33,982 nucleotides of DNA from assembly GCA_000277445.1 (NCBI GenBank), contig AJWJ01000244.1, positions 1 through 33,982 of the forward strand, given 5' to 3'. Below the pieces are notes generated by a model. That model did not search any database, had not been told where the DNA came from, and saw nothing but the letters and a program-made list of their open reading frames with translations. The translations under genes and the position numbers were made by a program. Below, in pieces: positions 1 through 11,635 of this stretch (positions are counted from its first letter, which is position 1; each line of letters opens with the position of its first letter). The DNA comes from Polysphondylium violaceum. Lineage: Eukaryota; Evosea; Eumycetozoa; Dictyosteliales; Dictyosteliaceae.

Positions 1-472
1 AAAAAAAAAAGAAAAAAAAAAAAAAAAAAAAAAAGTTAAAAAAAAAGCTTCAAAATCGACGGTTGTGTGGGGAAACAAACTTGATTGTTCTGTATTTATT
101 ACCTAGTTTGACAAGTTTGTTTATAAATTTAAATTTATTCTTTCCAACACCTTTTCTTTCATTAGCTTATAAATTTGACGATGCACAATATGTAGTCTGA
201 ACCGTGAAGATATTTTTAGGGGAAAAAAAAAAAAAACTTCTAAAAAAAAACATTTTTTGCGAAATTCATTTTTCATTCCAGAAGAGGGCAAGATTATTTG
301 CACCCCTTGAGGCTAATTAGATATACCCCAATATTAGTCGAATCAAAACACTACACACTACCAAGTTTGAATTGATTTTTTAAAAAACTATAGATAAATA
401 ATTTTCAGGAATTTTATTGTACATGAATGGAGAGGCTTTGATGGGGTGGGCCATCGACAATTACCACCATAA
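1..472. other. intergenic, no gene seen
   Basis: This is the region downstream of the leftward ELMO gene. It starts with an A-rich tract and contains A/T homopolymers around 220-250. The only open frame, about 60 codons on the minus strand, is homopolymer-derived Phe/Lys sequence with no recognisable similarity. I see no RNA gene here. Confidence 0.6.
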
Positions 473-3400
473 TTATGGTTGTTTGTTGGCTTTTAAACTA
501 GAGGAAGAGAGACTGGTCTGGAGTAAACTTGGCTGACTCTCTCTTCTCTTGAGACTAAAGGCAACCTTTTCACCAAAGAGACTGATGAGTTTGTCGACTT
601 TGACGTGGGATGGTTGGTCTTGGAAAGTGACGGCGGTCGATTCTTTTTTGATATCAATTCTTTCACCGAGAATCTTTTGAGTTTTGAAATCTCTTCTTAT
701 CTTGTTGACAGCATTTTCATTGGCTTTGATTTGTTGTTGGAGCTGTTCATCGCCCTCTGATGAGAGACTGTAGCTTGAGGAAGACTCTTTGATGATCTCT
801 ATGGTGCTGTTGTTGTTGTTGTTGTTGGCGTACATTGGGGGTGGTGGAACGATTTTGGGGCCAGCACCAAATCCACTACTGTCGAGTGAGCTAGAGAGTC
901 TGAGATTCTTTTCGTCGTAGGCTGAGGGATTTTTACCAAAGAATTTTCGGAGTTTAAATTGTTTGACAGTGTCTGGTTGGGGCTGTGGAGAGATGGAGAG
1001 ATGTTGAGGTGTTCCAAAGGATCCAGAGAGTCTTGTGCAGAACCCAACGTCATCGACATCGAATCTTTCACCAAAGAATACGTGGAGTCTGTGATTCTTA
1101 TGTTTGAGTTTGAATTCCTCATCTTTAGAGTTCAATTCATCGTCTTCGTCATCTTCGTCGTCATAGAGTGAGTCATCCTCTTCATGGATATTACGGTTAG
1201 TATGATCGGCATCACTACTATGAATAGATTCTCTAACTGAACTTGGATGATTGGTGTCTAGACTTTGATCAGATGCTTTCAAAGGATTTGGACTTGGAAT
1301 TAAATTATTGGTGGTGGTGGTTGTAGTAGTTGTAGTGGTTGTGGTAGTATTATTGTTTGAATCACTACCATTGTTGATTGGAATTCTATCTTCAGATTCA
1401 GATTCAGTAAATGCTGGAGAGTCTTGGGGTGAAGCTACTGGCGTAGGATTTGGAGTTGGACTTGTGTTTTCTTTAGTTTCTGTTGAATTTGAGGGTACTG
1501 GAATAAATACAGATGCATGGTAATTTGGTTTATTTGAGTAATTTCCTTTTTTCCATGGTCCATTACCTGGTGATGAACTAATATTACTATTACTACCGCT
1601 GCTGGTATTACTATTGTTATTACTATTATTACTTTTACTTTTTTTACTATTACTACTATTATTATTAATATTTTCTTTAGTTTTACTTGATGGAATCATT
1701 TCACCAAATAATTTATGTAATTTATATTCTCTAATATGTGAAGGTTGAGGAGCAAAATTAACAGCTTCTTTTTCTTGTTTGAGATTTAATCTTTGACCTA
1801 AAATCTTTTGAGCTTTAAAATTACTTCTTACCTCCTCTGGTGATCTAGCCAAACCAACTGAATGTTGATCAATATCATCGTCATCTAAATCGTCATCGTC
1901 TAAATCATCGATTGGGAAAATACCGCCACCACCGCCTTCACCAATCACACGAGATTGATTGATTGTCACTTGAACACGTCTACCAAAGAATTTGTTTAAT
2001 TTGTGGAGTCTGGTGTGTCTTGGTTGTGGATTGAGTGGAGGACTGGAGGGTGGCGATTGTTCGGGTGAACTCATAACCTCTCTAATCTTTTCATTGAATT
2101 CCACCTGTTCAGTGTCAAACCATTCTCCAAAGAATACGTGAAGTCTGTGATTTCTTTCGGCTTTGATTTCATCAGAGAGTGCTTGGTTTTGTTGTTCATC
2201 GTCAAGATACTCTTCATCATCGTCCTCGGGGTTGGCAGAGGATTCTTGTTCGTCTTGGTTGACAATGACAGGAGGTTGTTCACCAAATACATTTTTAAGT
2301 TTATAGGATTTAACGTTACTTGGTTGAGGAGCATACTGAGATTTGGAATCGACACGTTCACCAAAGAATTTCAATAATCTCTTTCCAGTGAAATCTTTTG
2401 GTGAAACCAAACTACCTTGATCATTAAATTCAATCATTTGTTCTTCATTTTCATCAGATCCAGATGATTTGTTTTCTTTGTCTTGTTGTTCTAGTTGTTG
2501 TTGTTGTTGATCTTGATCCTGTTGCTCTTGTTGTTGTTGTTGTTCATTAACACCACTATCACCACCTCTTGGTGAGATGTTTGTCTCTGGTACGATATCA
2601 ATATCTATTCTTTCACCAAAAATCTTGTGAATATGTCTTTTGTTGATATGGCTTGGTTGAAGTTGATGATAACGAGAGAGTATCTCGGGAGAGATATCAA
2701 AATCCAATGTTTCCTTTTTCTCTAAAATGGTGGTGAGTAAGGATTTGAATTCCTCAACGCTCTTTGGATGACTTGAGCAAACCTTTTCAATAATCATTCT
2801 AGTGTGAGAAATAACTTGAGGGAAATCAGAATAGGAATGAGCTTCAGAATGCCAAAGTGATTCAAATAGATTTACAGTGGTTACAAATATTTCATCAAAC
2901 CAATTACTTGCAGACAAAGAGATGTCCCACAACTGTGCGCCATCGTTGCCACTTGTAGTGTTCTCTCTACCAATTCTAAATATGTTTGATAGTGTATAGG
3001 TAAGAGAAATGGATACGGTTGCCAATGGATAGGATCTACTATTTGATCTTGGTTTGGTAAATATAACTTCACGAGATTCATTGCCATCGTGTTGTTGTTG
3101 TTGATCAATTTGATTATCAGATATCATTTCTCTCTTTGTTTGAGTTAGTAATAAACTTTGAAATGGTTTCAAATGTTGTTTAGACATATAACTTAAATTT
3201 CTTAATGCCAATACACCTGTCACTTTAAAATCTTCAATTGGATTTGAACTCTAAGTGTTTTTAAAAATATTAAATATTAATATGAATGAGAATTAAATAT
3301 TTAATAAATGTAAATAATTACTCTAAATCCAAGTGATAACCATTGTTCTGAATGAACACCACCAAATGGTAATGATGGTAATGCTGATGACCAAAGATCA

Positions 3401-4753
3401 GATAAAAATAATTGATGTTGAATTTTATCTGGATTAATTGATTGATATCTTTGTAAATGTAACTCTTTCATTAAATTATTCTAAAAAAATTTAAATTAGT
3501 ATACACAAATATAACAATCATCATTGATGATAGTAATAGTAACTTACTCTTAACACTATATATTGAGTATTTTGAGATAATTTTGGAAATTGAATTCTTA
3601 ATTGAGTTATTAATTTAAATATTTCATCAGAATGTAATTTAATTGTATAGTTTACTGGATTTGGAGAAAGTCTATACATATTATTGATAATATTTATCAC
3701 TAAGCAAATGATTTCAAAGTAATTGTTGTTGCTATTGTCATAACGATTTTGATCCAATAAATACAAATAAAAATTATTTTGATATTCAAGAGATAAGGAT
3801 TTAATGGCTGTATCTACCAATGTGAATAAAGAAGGTGAGTCTGCAACAGTTGATGCACCTGCGCTGTAAAGATTTGATATACTCGAACTCTTTGGTATTG
3901 ATATGGCTTCTTTGACTTTGTGATGTTTAAGTGTTGGTAATGGAAGTGGTTGTTGTTGATTTGATAGATGTGGGGTTTGTTGAGAGTTTGGTGATTTGGA
4001 TCGATTAGTGGCACTGTTAGTGCTGCTATTGCTACTATTATTGATACTAGATTCGTCATTATTAGAATTTGATAATATGAAAACTAATAAATTAACTGTA
4101 TGAATACAAGGTGATAAAAATACAATGTTGATAATTCTTTTAATAATATCGGAACTTAATAAAAGATTACTTTTTTTATATCCCTCTTGGAATAAAAGTA
4201 AACTAAAATGAATTTGAAATGCCTCAATAGTCTCTTGAAGTTGTTTCATGTTTACGTTATTATTATTATTTGTTGATGATGATTGAATTTGATTTTGAAT
4301 AAGATTTTCAATTTGATTTTTTGGATCCATTGCAGAGGTTGGGGTGCCAACTGCTGGACTTACATTATTATTATTGTTTAAACTGGGAGAAGAGGAAGAA
4401 GATGATGATGGGGGTGGTACGGTGGAAACACATTTTTCAATAGCACTAATATAGAAATTGAGTGGTTTTAATTTAAGAAACAATGTGTCTTCATTCTTTA
4501 TCATTGGATCATTGGAACTCTCTATCCAATGACCAGATGAAGATTCTTGAAGTGAATAATGTAAACATAAATCATCTGAAGATGCGAGTGTACCATTGAC
4601 TCCACTCTTTATAGTTCCAATTAACTTTAAAAGTGAATCTGAATGTAAAATTAAATTTTCGTATAAATGTTTGATATGTGTTGTGTATGGTATCTCTTGA
4701 TTAAACTCATAAACAAATTCTTCTCCATTTGGATTAAAAACTTGTAATTGCAT
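473..4753 (-). CDS. ELMO-domain protein with repeated FFGE motifs
   Basis: Three exons on the minus strand (4753-3548, 3480-3322, 3250-473) with two small GT-AG introns give a protein of 1380 aa. Residues 1 to about 105 look like the ubiquitin-like N-terminal domain of ELMO proteins. Residues about 300-630 form the helical ELMO region. The splice into exon 3 gives a WLSLGFRSSNPIEDF then GVLALRNLSYM sequence that matches the ELMO signature, and the later WHSEAHSYSDF and PKSVEEFKSLL blocks match its end. ELMO proteins pair with DOCK-family exchange factors to activate Rac and drive actin remodelling, chemotaxis and phagocytosis. The C-terminal half (about 660-1350) is low-complexity (Gln, Asn, Thr and Asp/Glu runs) interrupted by eleven copies of a K-L-x-x-F-F-G-E-like motif. 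D. discoideum has six ELMO proteins (A-F); the long form suggests the ElmoA/E/F type, but I cannot say which. There is no PH domain visible to me. Confidence 0.88.
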
Positions 4754-5975
4754 AGTTTTTGTTAATTATACTCTTGTTGTTGTTGTCTTTTTTTTTTTTT
4801 TTTTTTTCTTTTCTTCTTAGTGCTGATTGAGTGATTTTGTTATTATTATTATTATTATTAATATTATTAATACTACACTGGTGTTGCTACTTTATAAGTG
4901 GATGTCGTTATAAATATAAATAATTTGCTGTTCTTATTATTTTATTAGTTAGTCTATATTCTATCCAGTAGAAGAGTAATTTTTGATTGATATTTAGAGT
5001 GTGAGGGAGTGGAATGTGGTGAGTGAATGTTTATATAATGTTGAGTGAGTATGTGTGTTTTACGGTTATTGTTATGCGTGCGTTAATTAATTCAGAGGAA
5101 GATGATGTTGTTGAAGAGTAGTATAAGAAATCTTATTCAACTAGGTATGTGATTAGAGTGTGTGATGTGTGGGGTGATTTTGCGTATATTGGATAAATAT
5201 CAAAGGCGTGATATACTGGGTGATGGGGTACAATATTGTATTGTTTTTTTTAATCAAAATTATAGAGATTTTTGATGATGTTTGGGGATTGTTGAGTAAG
5301 TGTGGTAAGAATGATTGTGTGTGGTGTTGTCTTTATTTCTCAACAGTGTGTGTGAACAAATTTGTATATATCTCTTGATAAATAAACATAAATATTGAAT
5401 ACAATATATACAAACATACATCAAACAATAAAAATTAACAATATATTTGTACTGTATTTTGTGACTATGAAATAAATGTAATCGGTTCTTACTTTAACTC
5501 TATACTAATGTGTGAGGGAGTATATATGTGGAGTAGAATGGTAGTGTACCGTATGAAAAAATCGATATATATTTTTTTTTTTTGCAAAAATTGTGCAAAA
5601 GACTTTATTTTTAGTGGGAGGGATATAATACCTTAGGCCCTATACGGTTTTTTTTTAAAAATAAATAATTTTTTTTTTTTTTTTAATTTTTTCGAAAAAA
5701 AAAAAAAATACAAGGGGAGCCAAAGAAAAAATCACATGTGATCTAATCTCGAAATTGTAAATTTCACAACTATTTTTTGGGGTGCTCAAGGCCTTAGATT
5801 CTTTGATTTAATTTTTAGAGATTGCCCAATTTTAATTATTTTAGTTAGTCAAGCTTTAACAACACATCTTTTTATTGATTGAATTGAAAAGATATCACCA
5901 AACACAATGCTCAACAATCATCTTTTATAAACTACGACTATTGTGTTTAAAGTGTTTTATTATTGATCTTGTAAA
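4754..5975. other. divergent intergenic region
   Basis: This 1.2 kb region holds the upstream sequences of the leftward ELMO gene and the rightward FNIP gene. Read on the minus strand, about 4980-5350 is rich in CA, CAC and CTC; read on the plus strand it is GT-rich. Around 5570-5710 there are T and A homopolymers, including a perfect T6-CG-A6 inverted repeat near 5687-5700. I see no gene. Confidence 0.55.
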
Positions 5976-8180
5976 ATGAAAATACCAACAACAACTACTA
6001 CAGCAACTACAACAAATACAACAGAAACCAATAGGAGTAATCATAGTAATAGCTTTTTTTCAATAATTAGAAATAGATATTTAAATAGTCTAGTCTTATC
6101 TTTCTTAAGAGATGAGTATGCTGGTGGATTAGGCAATAGTATATTTTTTCGATACAAGGAAATCTATCAACATGAAGGTGTTCAAGTGATACCTTGCTAT
6201 CCAAGATTTCCACCGACAGTGTTGTGCGAACTTTTATTTGAAAACAATTTCAATATATCTTTGGCAAAGGATAGTATTCCTATCTCTGTTACAAAATTAA
6301 CATTTGGATTCAATTACAATCAAACGATAGATATCGATGTGTTGCCTCTAAAGCTAAAATACCTAAAGTTTGGACATAAATTCAACAAGCCATTGGTAAA
6401 AAACTCTCTTCCACCACATTTGGAAACTTTGATATTTGGCAGTGATTTCAATCAACCCATTGATCCATATTGTATTCCATCAAGCGTTACAATAATATCG
6501 TTTGGTGAAAAGTTTTCACATACATTATCGAAACATTGTTTGCCTCCAATGCTAATCAAACTCTCATTATTTATTCACCCAACCACCGCTGATGGCTCAC
6601 ATATCATCCCTCCATCTGTAAAATATTTAAATATCTCCTCCAATAATCTACCAATCATGTTTAATCAAAGCGCTTCCATTCCAAGTACTGTAAAAAGTGT
6701 ACATTTTACTGGCTCTCTGCTGGGTCATTACCCATACAACTTTTTTAGTAAAGTTGCAATTATAGAATTTGACAATTCATTTGATCAACCTTTGTCACCT
6801 ATTAAAACCAATGGATTGTTATCCAAATTCTTTTCATCGTCGTCATCGTCATCGGCAAACAACAACTCATTAATTCCATCAACGTGCACGATATTGAATC
6901 TCGGTAAAAGATTTAACCAACCATTAAAAAAAGGTCAACTATTAAATGTTAAGCACCTGACATTTGGATATAGTTTTAATCAAACAATAGAACCCGGTAG
7001 CTTACCAAACTCTTTAGAGTATTTAAAATTTGGCTCCTCCTATAATCAGACTCTCAAAAAAGGATCGTTGCCAGCGAATTTAAAAACTTTATTATTTGGA
7101 AGAAATTTTAACTCTGCTCTTTATGAAGGTACACTTTCATCATCGATAAAACATATTCAATTTGGCGATTTTTTCGATCAACCATTTAATGATAAAATTT
7201 TACCCAGTGGTCTTGAATCAATATACTTGGGATGCCAATTCAATAGAAACATTGAAAAAGATACATTTTATTCTTTGTCAATCAGTACCATTTACTTTGG
7301 TGCAGATTTTAATAAACCTTTGAAACCTGGTGTACTTCCATCATCGCTAACTTGTTTAAAACTTGGTTATGGTTATCAATTTTCCTTATTGGAGCAAGGA
7401 TCCTTACCTCATGGGGTTACAACTCTAAAACTTGAGTTAAAATCATTCAATAACTCTGTTATTACCCCAGGTATTATTCCATCCACTGTAACTGATCTAA
7501 CATTTGGTAATACCAAAAGATCAATATCCACCAAAAGAACAGATCACCACGTATTGCTTTTGGAAAAGGATTCTATTCCCCTTTCAGTTACTCGACTAGA
7601 GTTTGGCACATCAATTTTTAATCAAGACCTCTCTCAAGGAGGGCTCTTGCCTCCACATCTAGAGTATCTTTGCTTTGGATCCGATTATAATCTTGCCCTA
7701 CCCAATGGATCTCTGCCACCAAATCTCAACACATTGATCTTGGGTGAACTCTTTACAAGCAAACTCTATATTCCACCCAGTGTCACCGACATTCATTTCA
7801 GTTCAACTTATTTCTATCTACTCGAGCCAGGCCAACTTGGAAATTATGTTGAAAAACTCTACTTCAGAGGAAATTGCGACATTTCTAAAGAGGACAGAGA
7901 AAGAGATGAACAAACCTTTATAAACATATTTCCAAAATCAATTATTCAATTCACAATTGATGATACATTCATTAAACCCCAATGCGATCATTGGATTCCA
8001 AATACCACTCAATACCTCATTATCGATTGCTATCTCCGTCTCTCAAACACCGAGATACCTCCCTCTGTCACCCATATTATCTATGGTCCAAAATTCACAG
8101 AATACCTAACCAGTATACCTCCACATATTAAAGTAATTAAAAAGGAATCAGTTGCCTTGAATCCAAATCATTTATTTTAA
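5976..8180 (+). CDS. FNIP-repeat protein
   Basis: This single-exon gene encodes 734 aa. After a Thr/Asn-rich start (residues 1-25), residues about 28-50 (IIRNRYLNSLVLSFLRDEY) resemble the short F-box-like leader common in dictyostelid FNIP proteins. From about residue 95 to the end there are some 22 tandem units of about 22 aa with the FNIP pattern: LPxxLxxLxFGxxFNQxL, for example SLPPHLETLIFGSDFNQPI. A short Ser run (about 285-295) interrupts the array. FNIP repeats form a leucine-rich-repeat-like solenoid, and the family is hugely expanded in Dictyostelium. The usual proposal is protein binding, perhaps as ubiquitin-ligase adaptors, but no function can be assigned to this copy. The start follows a T-rich then A-rich leader, and no upstream in-frame ATG fits better. 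Confidence 0.93.
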   Translation: MKIPTTTTTATTTNTTETNRSNHSNSFFSIIRNRYLNSLVLSFLRDEYAGGLGNSIFFRYKEIYQHEGVQVIPCYPRFPPTVLCELLFENNFNISLAKDSIPISVTKLTFGFNYNQTIDIDVLPLKLKYLKFGHKFNKPLVKNSLPPHLETLIFGSDFNQPIDPYCIPSSVTIISFGEKFSHTLSKHCLPPMLIKLSLFIHPTTADGSHIIPPSVKYLNISSNNLPIMFNQSASIPSTVKSVHFTGSLLGHYPYNFFSKVAIIEFDNSFDQPLSPIKTNGLLSKFFSSSSSSSANNNSLIPSTCTILNLGKRFNQPLKKGQLLNVKHLTFGYSFNQTIEPGSLPNSLEYLKFGSSYNQTLKKGSLPANLKTLLFGRNFNSALYEGTLSSSIKHIQFGDFFDQPFNDKILPSGLESIYLGCQFNRNIEKDTFYSLSISTIYFGADFNKPLKPGVLPSSLTCLKLGYGYQFSLLEQGSLPHGVTTLKLELKSFNNSVITPGIIPSTVTDLTFGNTKRSISTKRTDHHVLLLEKDSIPLSVTRLEFGTSIFNQDLSQGGLLPPHLEYLCFGSDYNLALPNGSLPPNLNTLILGELFTSKLYIPPSVTDIHFSSTYFYLLEPGQLGNYVEKLYFRGNCDISKEDRERDEQTFINIFPKSIIQFTIDDTFIKPQCDHWIPNTTQYLIIDCYLRLSNTEIPPSVTHIIYGPKFTEYLTSIPPHIKVIKKESVALNPNHLF

Positions 8181-8523
8181 TTAACTTGTAAATAAAATTA
8201 TATTTATTTTTTTTAGAAAACCCTAAAGGTCAAATTTGCCATACTTATGTATGCCTGTTGCTTATTTCCTATATCCTATGATCACGACAAATGGTTTCAA
8301 CAAAATCCACCCACTCGCTCACTCTGTCAGTGTACAGTCATTTTCAGTTCCAAAATAAAAATTATGTCACATTGCCAACAAATTTATATTTTTGCACATT
8401 TTTTCATTTATTTATTTTCATTTTTTTTATTTATTTTTCATTTTTATTAGAGGGGTGTAAATCTGAGTATTTATAAATCTTGTGTTCAAATATTAATATT
8501 GTATAAAATTAGATATAAAAGAG
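8181..8523. other. intergenic, no gene seen
   Basis: This is the 3' flank of the FNIP gene and the leader of the PPPDE-PUL gene. Open frames of about 60 codons occur but are made of Phe/Ile-rich translations of T-rich DNA. Nothing else is recognisable. Confidence 0.5.
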
Positions 8524-10396
8524 ATGTATAAAGTAGTTTTACATGTATATGATTTGTCAAATGGTATGGCAAAACAGTTTTCTCAAAGTTTGATTGGGAA
8601 AACGATAGAGGGAATTTGGGTATGTGTTTGATTGTGTCTTTTACTTTTACTATTGAATGACTGACAAACTCTTATCATTTAATATGCAGCACACTGGTAT
8701 AGTTATATATGAAACTGAATATTATTTTGGTGGTGGTATTCTCACTGATAGACCTGTAAGTAGTAATAGTCATAGTCTTATAATCACAATGATATTAATA
8801 TCTATCTATATAGCTTCAAACACCATATGGAAGACCTGCCCAGGTTATTCAGTAAGTTGATATTATATTAAATTATAATTAATGCATTAAAATATTATAC
8901 TAATACGTGTAAATAGATTAGGTGAAACAGAGATACCAAAAGAATTATTTTTGGAATTTTTAGATGGTCAAAGAGATAGATTCTCGATGGATAAATATCA
9001 TTTATTAGAAAACAATTGTAATCATTTCACCAATGAATGTAGTCAATTTCTATTGGGTTCTAATATTCCTGAACGTATGTGTATTGTAAATATTATTGTG
9101 GCAAATGGAAATACTAATACTACTATTAATATCTACAGATATCTCTGGGTTACCTCAAGAATTTTTAAATACACCATTTGGAATGATGATGCAGTATGTA
9201 CAATTTATATATAGCTTTTGAAACATCATATATAATACAAATAAACTAACATTGATCTTACTAGACCTTTAATTAATAACTTTTTCAGTCGTCAAGGATG
9301 GGGAACTTCAATGGGACCTGTTAATCCATCAAATCCAAATACAACAATGCCAACAAATACTCTATTTAACAATGTATTTAATACACCAACATCACCAATA
9401 CAATCAATGTTTAATAATAATAATAACAACAACAATAATAATAATAATAATTATACACCAGCTCCCACCAAAACAATTACAAATTCAACAGTACATCCAA
9501 AAACTAAATTACAACACAGACATTCAAAATTAGCATTACCATTACTACTCAATAACAAAGCAGTTTTATTTGAAAAGAGTGATATTGATTCTGTTTTAAA
9601 GAAATTGGATGAATTTATTAAACAATTACCAGCAACAACAATACAGCCATTTAATTTAATTCAAAATCAATTATTACAAATTTTAAAATCCCCATCAACA
9701 GATATTCATGTACCAATAACCATCTGTCAATATTTAGAACAACTTTTAAAAATATTACCTGAATCTCAAAGATTCCCAGTCTTGGAATTACTCAGACTAC
9801 TATTATTAAAAAAGGAATCCAACACCTATTTCACAAATCATTCAAATCAAACCATTTCAAATATAATCCAAGACATTTTATCTAAAAAATTATCAAAAGC
9901 TTCTGAATTACTTGGCTATAGAGTTGTATGTGTTATATAATTATATTATCTCTATTAATACTAATATCTATAAAAAAAACATTAGATAAATAATTGTTTT
10001 TTTAATGAAACTGGAATTAAATATTTGTTTAGAGATGAAAAATCTACAAATGATTGTATTGAAGTGACCATTGAAGGACTTCATTCAAATGACAAGGTAT
10101 TAAAGAGAGCAGTGGCTACATTGGCATACAATATAACATTGCATTTGAATGATAATCTTGCAGAACAAAGTATATCACTATTAGGTGCAATTCAACATGT
10201 ACTTGCTAATTCCGAGCTCTCCAATGATCCAGAAATTGATTTTAGACTCTTGATGGCATTGGGTACTCTTTTGTATTGTAATGATGACTCCATTGATATT
10301 TTATCAACTTTGGAATTCAACGCCAACAAATATTTATCTTCACCCGAACAAAAAATTCAACAACTTGTTAAAGAAATTCAATTATTATTAAAATAA
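8524..10396 (+). CDS. PPPDE (DeSI-like) peptidase fused to PUL domain
   Basis: Seven exons (8524-8619, 8690-8755, 8814-8851, 8917-9074, 9139-9193, 9265-9925, 9986-10396) join to 1485 bp, 494 aa. Residues 1-153 are a PPPDE thiol-peptidase domain very like DESI1: LHVYDLSNGMAKQ, then GIWHTGIVIY with the predicted catalytic His33, then ENNCNHFTNE with the nucleophile Cys101, and a GLPQEFLNTPFG end. A Asn-rich linker (about 175-205) leads to residues about 223-494, a helical PUL domain (the armadillo-like domain of PLAA/Ufd3/Lub1 that binds the C-terminus of p97/Cdc48). PPPDE enzymes remove ubiquitin or SUMO-like modifiers, so the fusion suggests a deconjugase docked on Cdc48. PPPDE-PUL fusions are known in fungi and plants. 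The C-terminus meets the convergent Dabb gene with only 41 bp between stop codons. Splicing is inferred from reading frame and homology. Confidence 0.9.
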
Positions 10397-10437
10397 ATAT
10401 TCTGTATTGGCATCAATAACAAATATAATATTATGAT

Positions 10438-10842
10438 TTATTTACAGTTTTCCTTGTTTACTCTTGGAATCAAGTAATCTGAAACAATTGGTGGGTCAAC
10501 TCTATATTTGTTTAAAATAACTTTAAATTCTTCATGAGTTGGATGTGGACCATAGGTATCTAAATCTTTTGGATCTTCAAATAATACTCTATAACCATAG
10601 TTGTAACCTAATAACATTATATTATATTTGTGCGTGTTTGTGGGTTTAGTGAAATATTCATTTCTAGCGCACTGATGTTACTTACCACCACTTCTATCAA
10701 CACATAAGTTCTTTCCAAAACTAATGATTAAAACACCTGGAAGAGTTTTTAATTCTTCAATTTTATCAGTAAGCTCTTTGAATTCAGATTCATTGAGATC
10801 TTTGAGTTTCATAAAAAGGATATGTTCTAATGAGTGTGACAT
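10438..10842 (-). CDS. Dabb (stress-responsive A/B barrel) protein
   Basis: Two exons (10842-10686 and 10607-10438) separated by a 78 bp phase-1 intron give 108 aa. The sequence begins MSHSLEHILFMKLKDLNESE, continues with LKTLPGVLIISFGKN, and after the splice YGYRVLFEDPKDLDTYGPHP, ending VSDYLIPRVN. This is the whole-length pattern of the Dabb domain (H-x-hydrophobic start, LPGV, SxGY, FED, HP.H, DYL end), a dimeric alpha+beta barrel fold. Such proteins range from plant stress proteins to polyketide cyclases; no substrate can be named here. It is divergent from a paralog at 11131 with the intron at the same place. It is a good call despite its small size. Confidence 0.88.
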
Positions 10843-11130
10843 GTTGTGTTGTGTTTATAGCGAAAAAGGAAAATGAAATGTGCAAAATTAAAAAAAATAG
10901 AAAAAAAAAAAAAAATCTAGTATAAATCAATTTACAATTTGTGTGTAGAAATTTATTTAAAGATTTAGATTTATTTAAAATCTAATAATATTGAATTATT
11001 AATAATACAACTATATGTCATTGTTTTAAAAATTGGAGATGTAAAAAAAAATTAAAAATAAAAATGTATAAATAAAAGTATAAATGTAAAAGAAATTATA
11101 AAGAATTAATTAACTCAACAATTAACAGAA
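10843..11130. promoter_or_regulatory. shared upstream region of two Dabb genes
   Basis: The 288 bp between the two start codons must hold both promoters. It is very A+T-rich, with A runs near 10890-10915 and 11046-11056. I see no distinct motif and infer a bidirectional promoter only from the gene layout. Confidence 0.4.
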
Positions 11131-11523
11131 ATGTCATATTCATTAGAACATATAGTATTTTTAAGTTTAAAAGATAATTTAAGTGATCAAGATTTAGACA
11201 AAATTAATGAAAATATTCAAAGAGCTAAAACTATCCCTGGTGTTGTTGATATAACATTACAAAAAAACCTCTGTCCTATTAAAAATGGTGGTAAGTTGTA
11301 ATAGTAGTTTCGATCTTTTGTAACTCAAAAACCTTATCTCATACCATTTCCTAAACAAAAAAAAGGATTTAATAATATTTTTAAAGTTGTATTTCAAGAT
11401 CCTACTGATTATGAAAACTTTAAAACCCATCCATTACATTTGGAGTTAAGTTCAAGTTTTATGAAATTCATTGTTGATGGAAACTTTATCATTGGCGATT
11501 ACTTAATTCCAAAAGTAAATTAA
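11131..11523 (+). CDS. Dabb (stress-responsive A/B barrel) protein, paralog
   Basis: Two exons (11131-11290 and 11366-11523) with a 75 bp phase-1 intron give 105 aa. It starts MSYSLEHIVFLSLKDNLSDQ, has KTIPGVVDITLQKNLCP in the middle, FKVVFQDPTDYENFKTHP after the splice and ends IIGDYLIPKVN. It lines up along its length with the neighbouring leftward Dabb protein, including the position and phase of the intron, so the two are products of an inverted duplication. Compared with its partner, the SGGYNYGYR segment is replaced by NGGFNNIFK, so the central turn differs. Role unknown; the fold is a dimeric alpha+beta barrel. Confidence 0.87.
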
Positions 11524-11635
11524 ACTCAATCGCTCAATAAAGCCTCATTTTGTGGCAATAAGAGATTCAAAATTTTTTTTCAAATTTTAATTTTTTCGAA
11601 TTATATTTCGATTTTTTTTTTGAAAATTTTTTTTT

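Noticed and set aside
121-303. 60-codon minus-strand frame at the left end
   Set aside because: Lys/Phe-rich product of A and T homopolymers; no similarity and no splice partner.
1308-1523. Plus-strand frame starting with a long Val run
   Set aside because: It is the antisense of the Thr run in the ELMO protein (ACC/ACT repeats). No independent signal.
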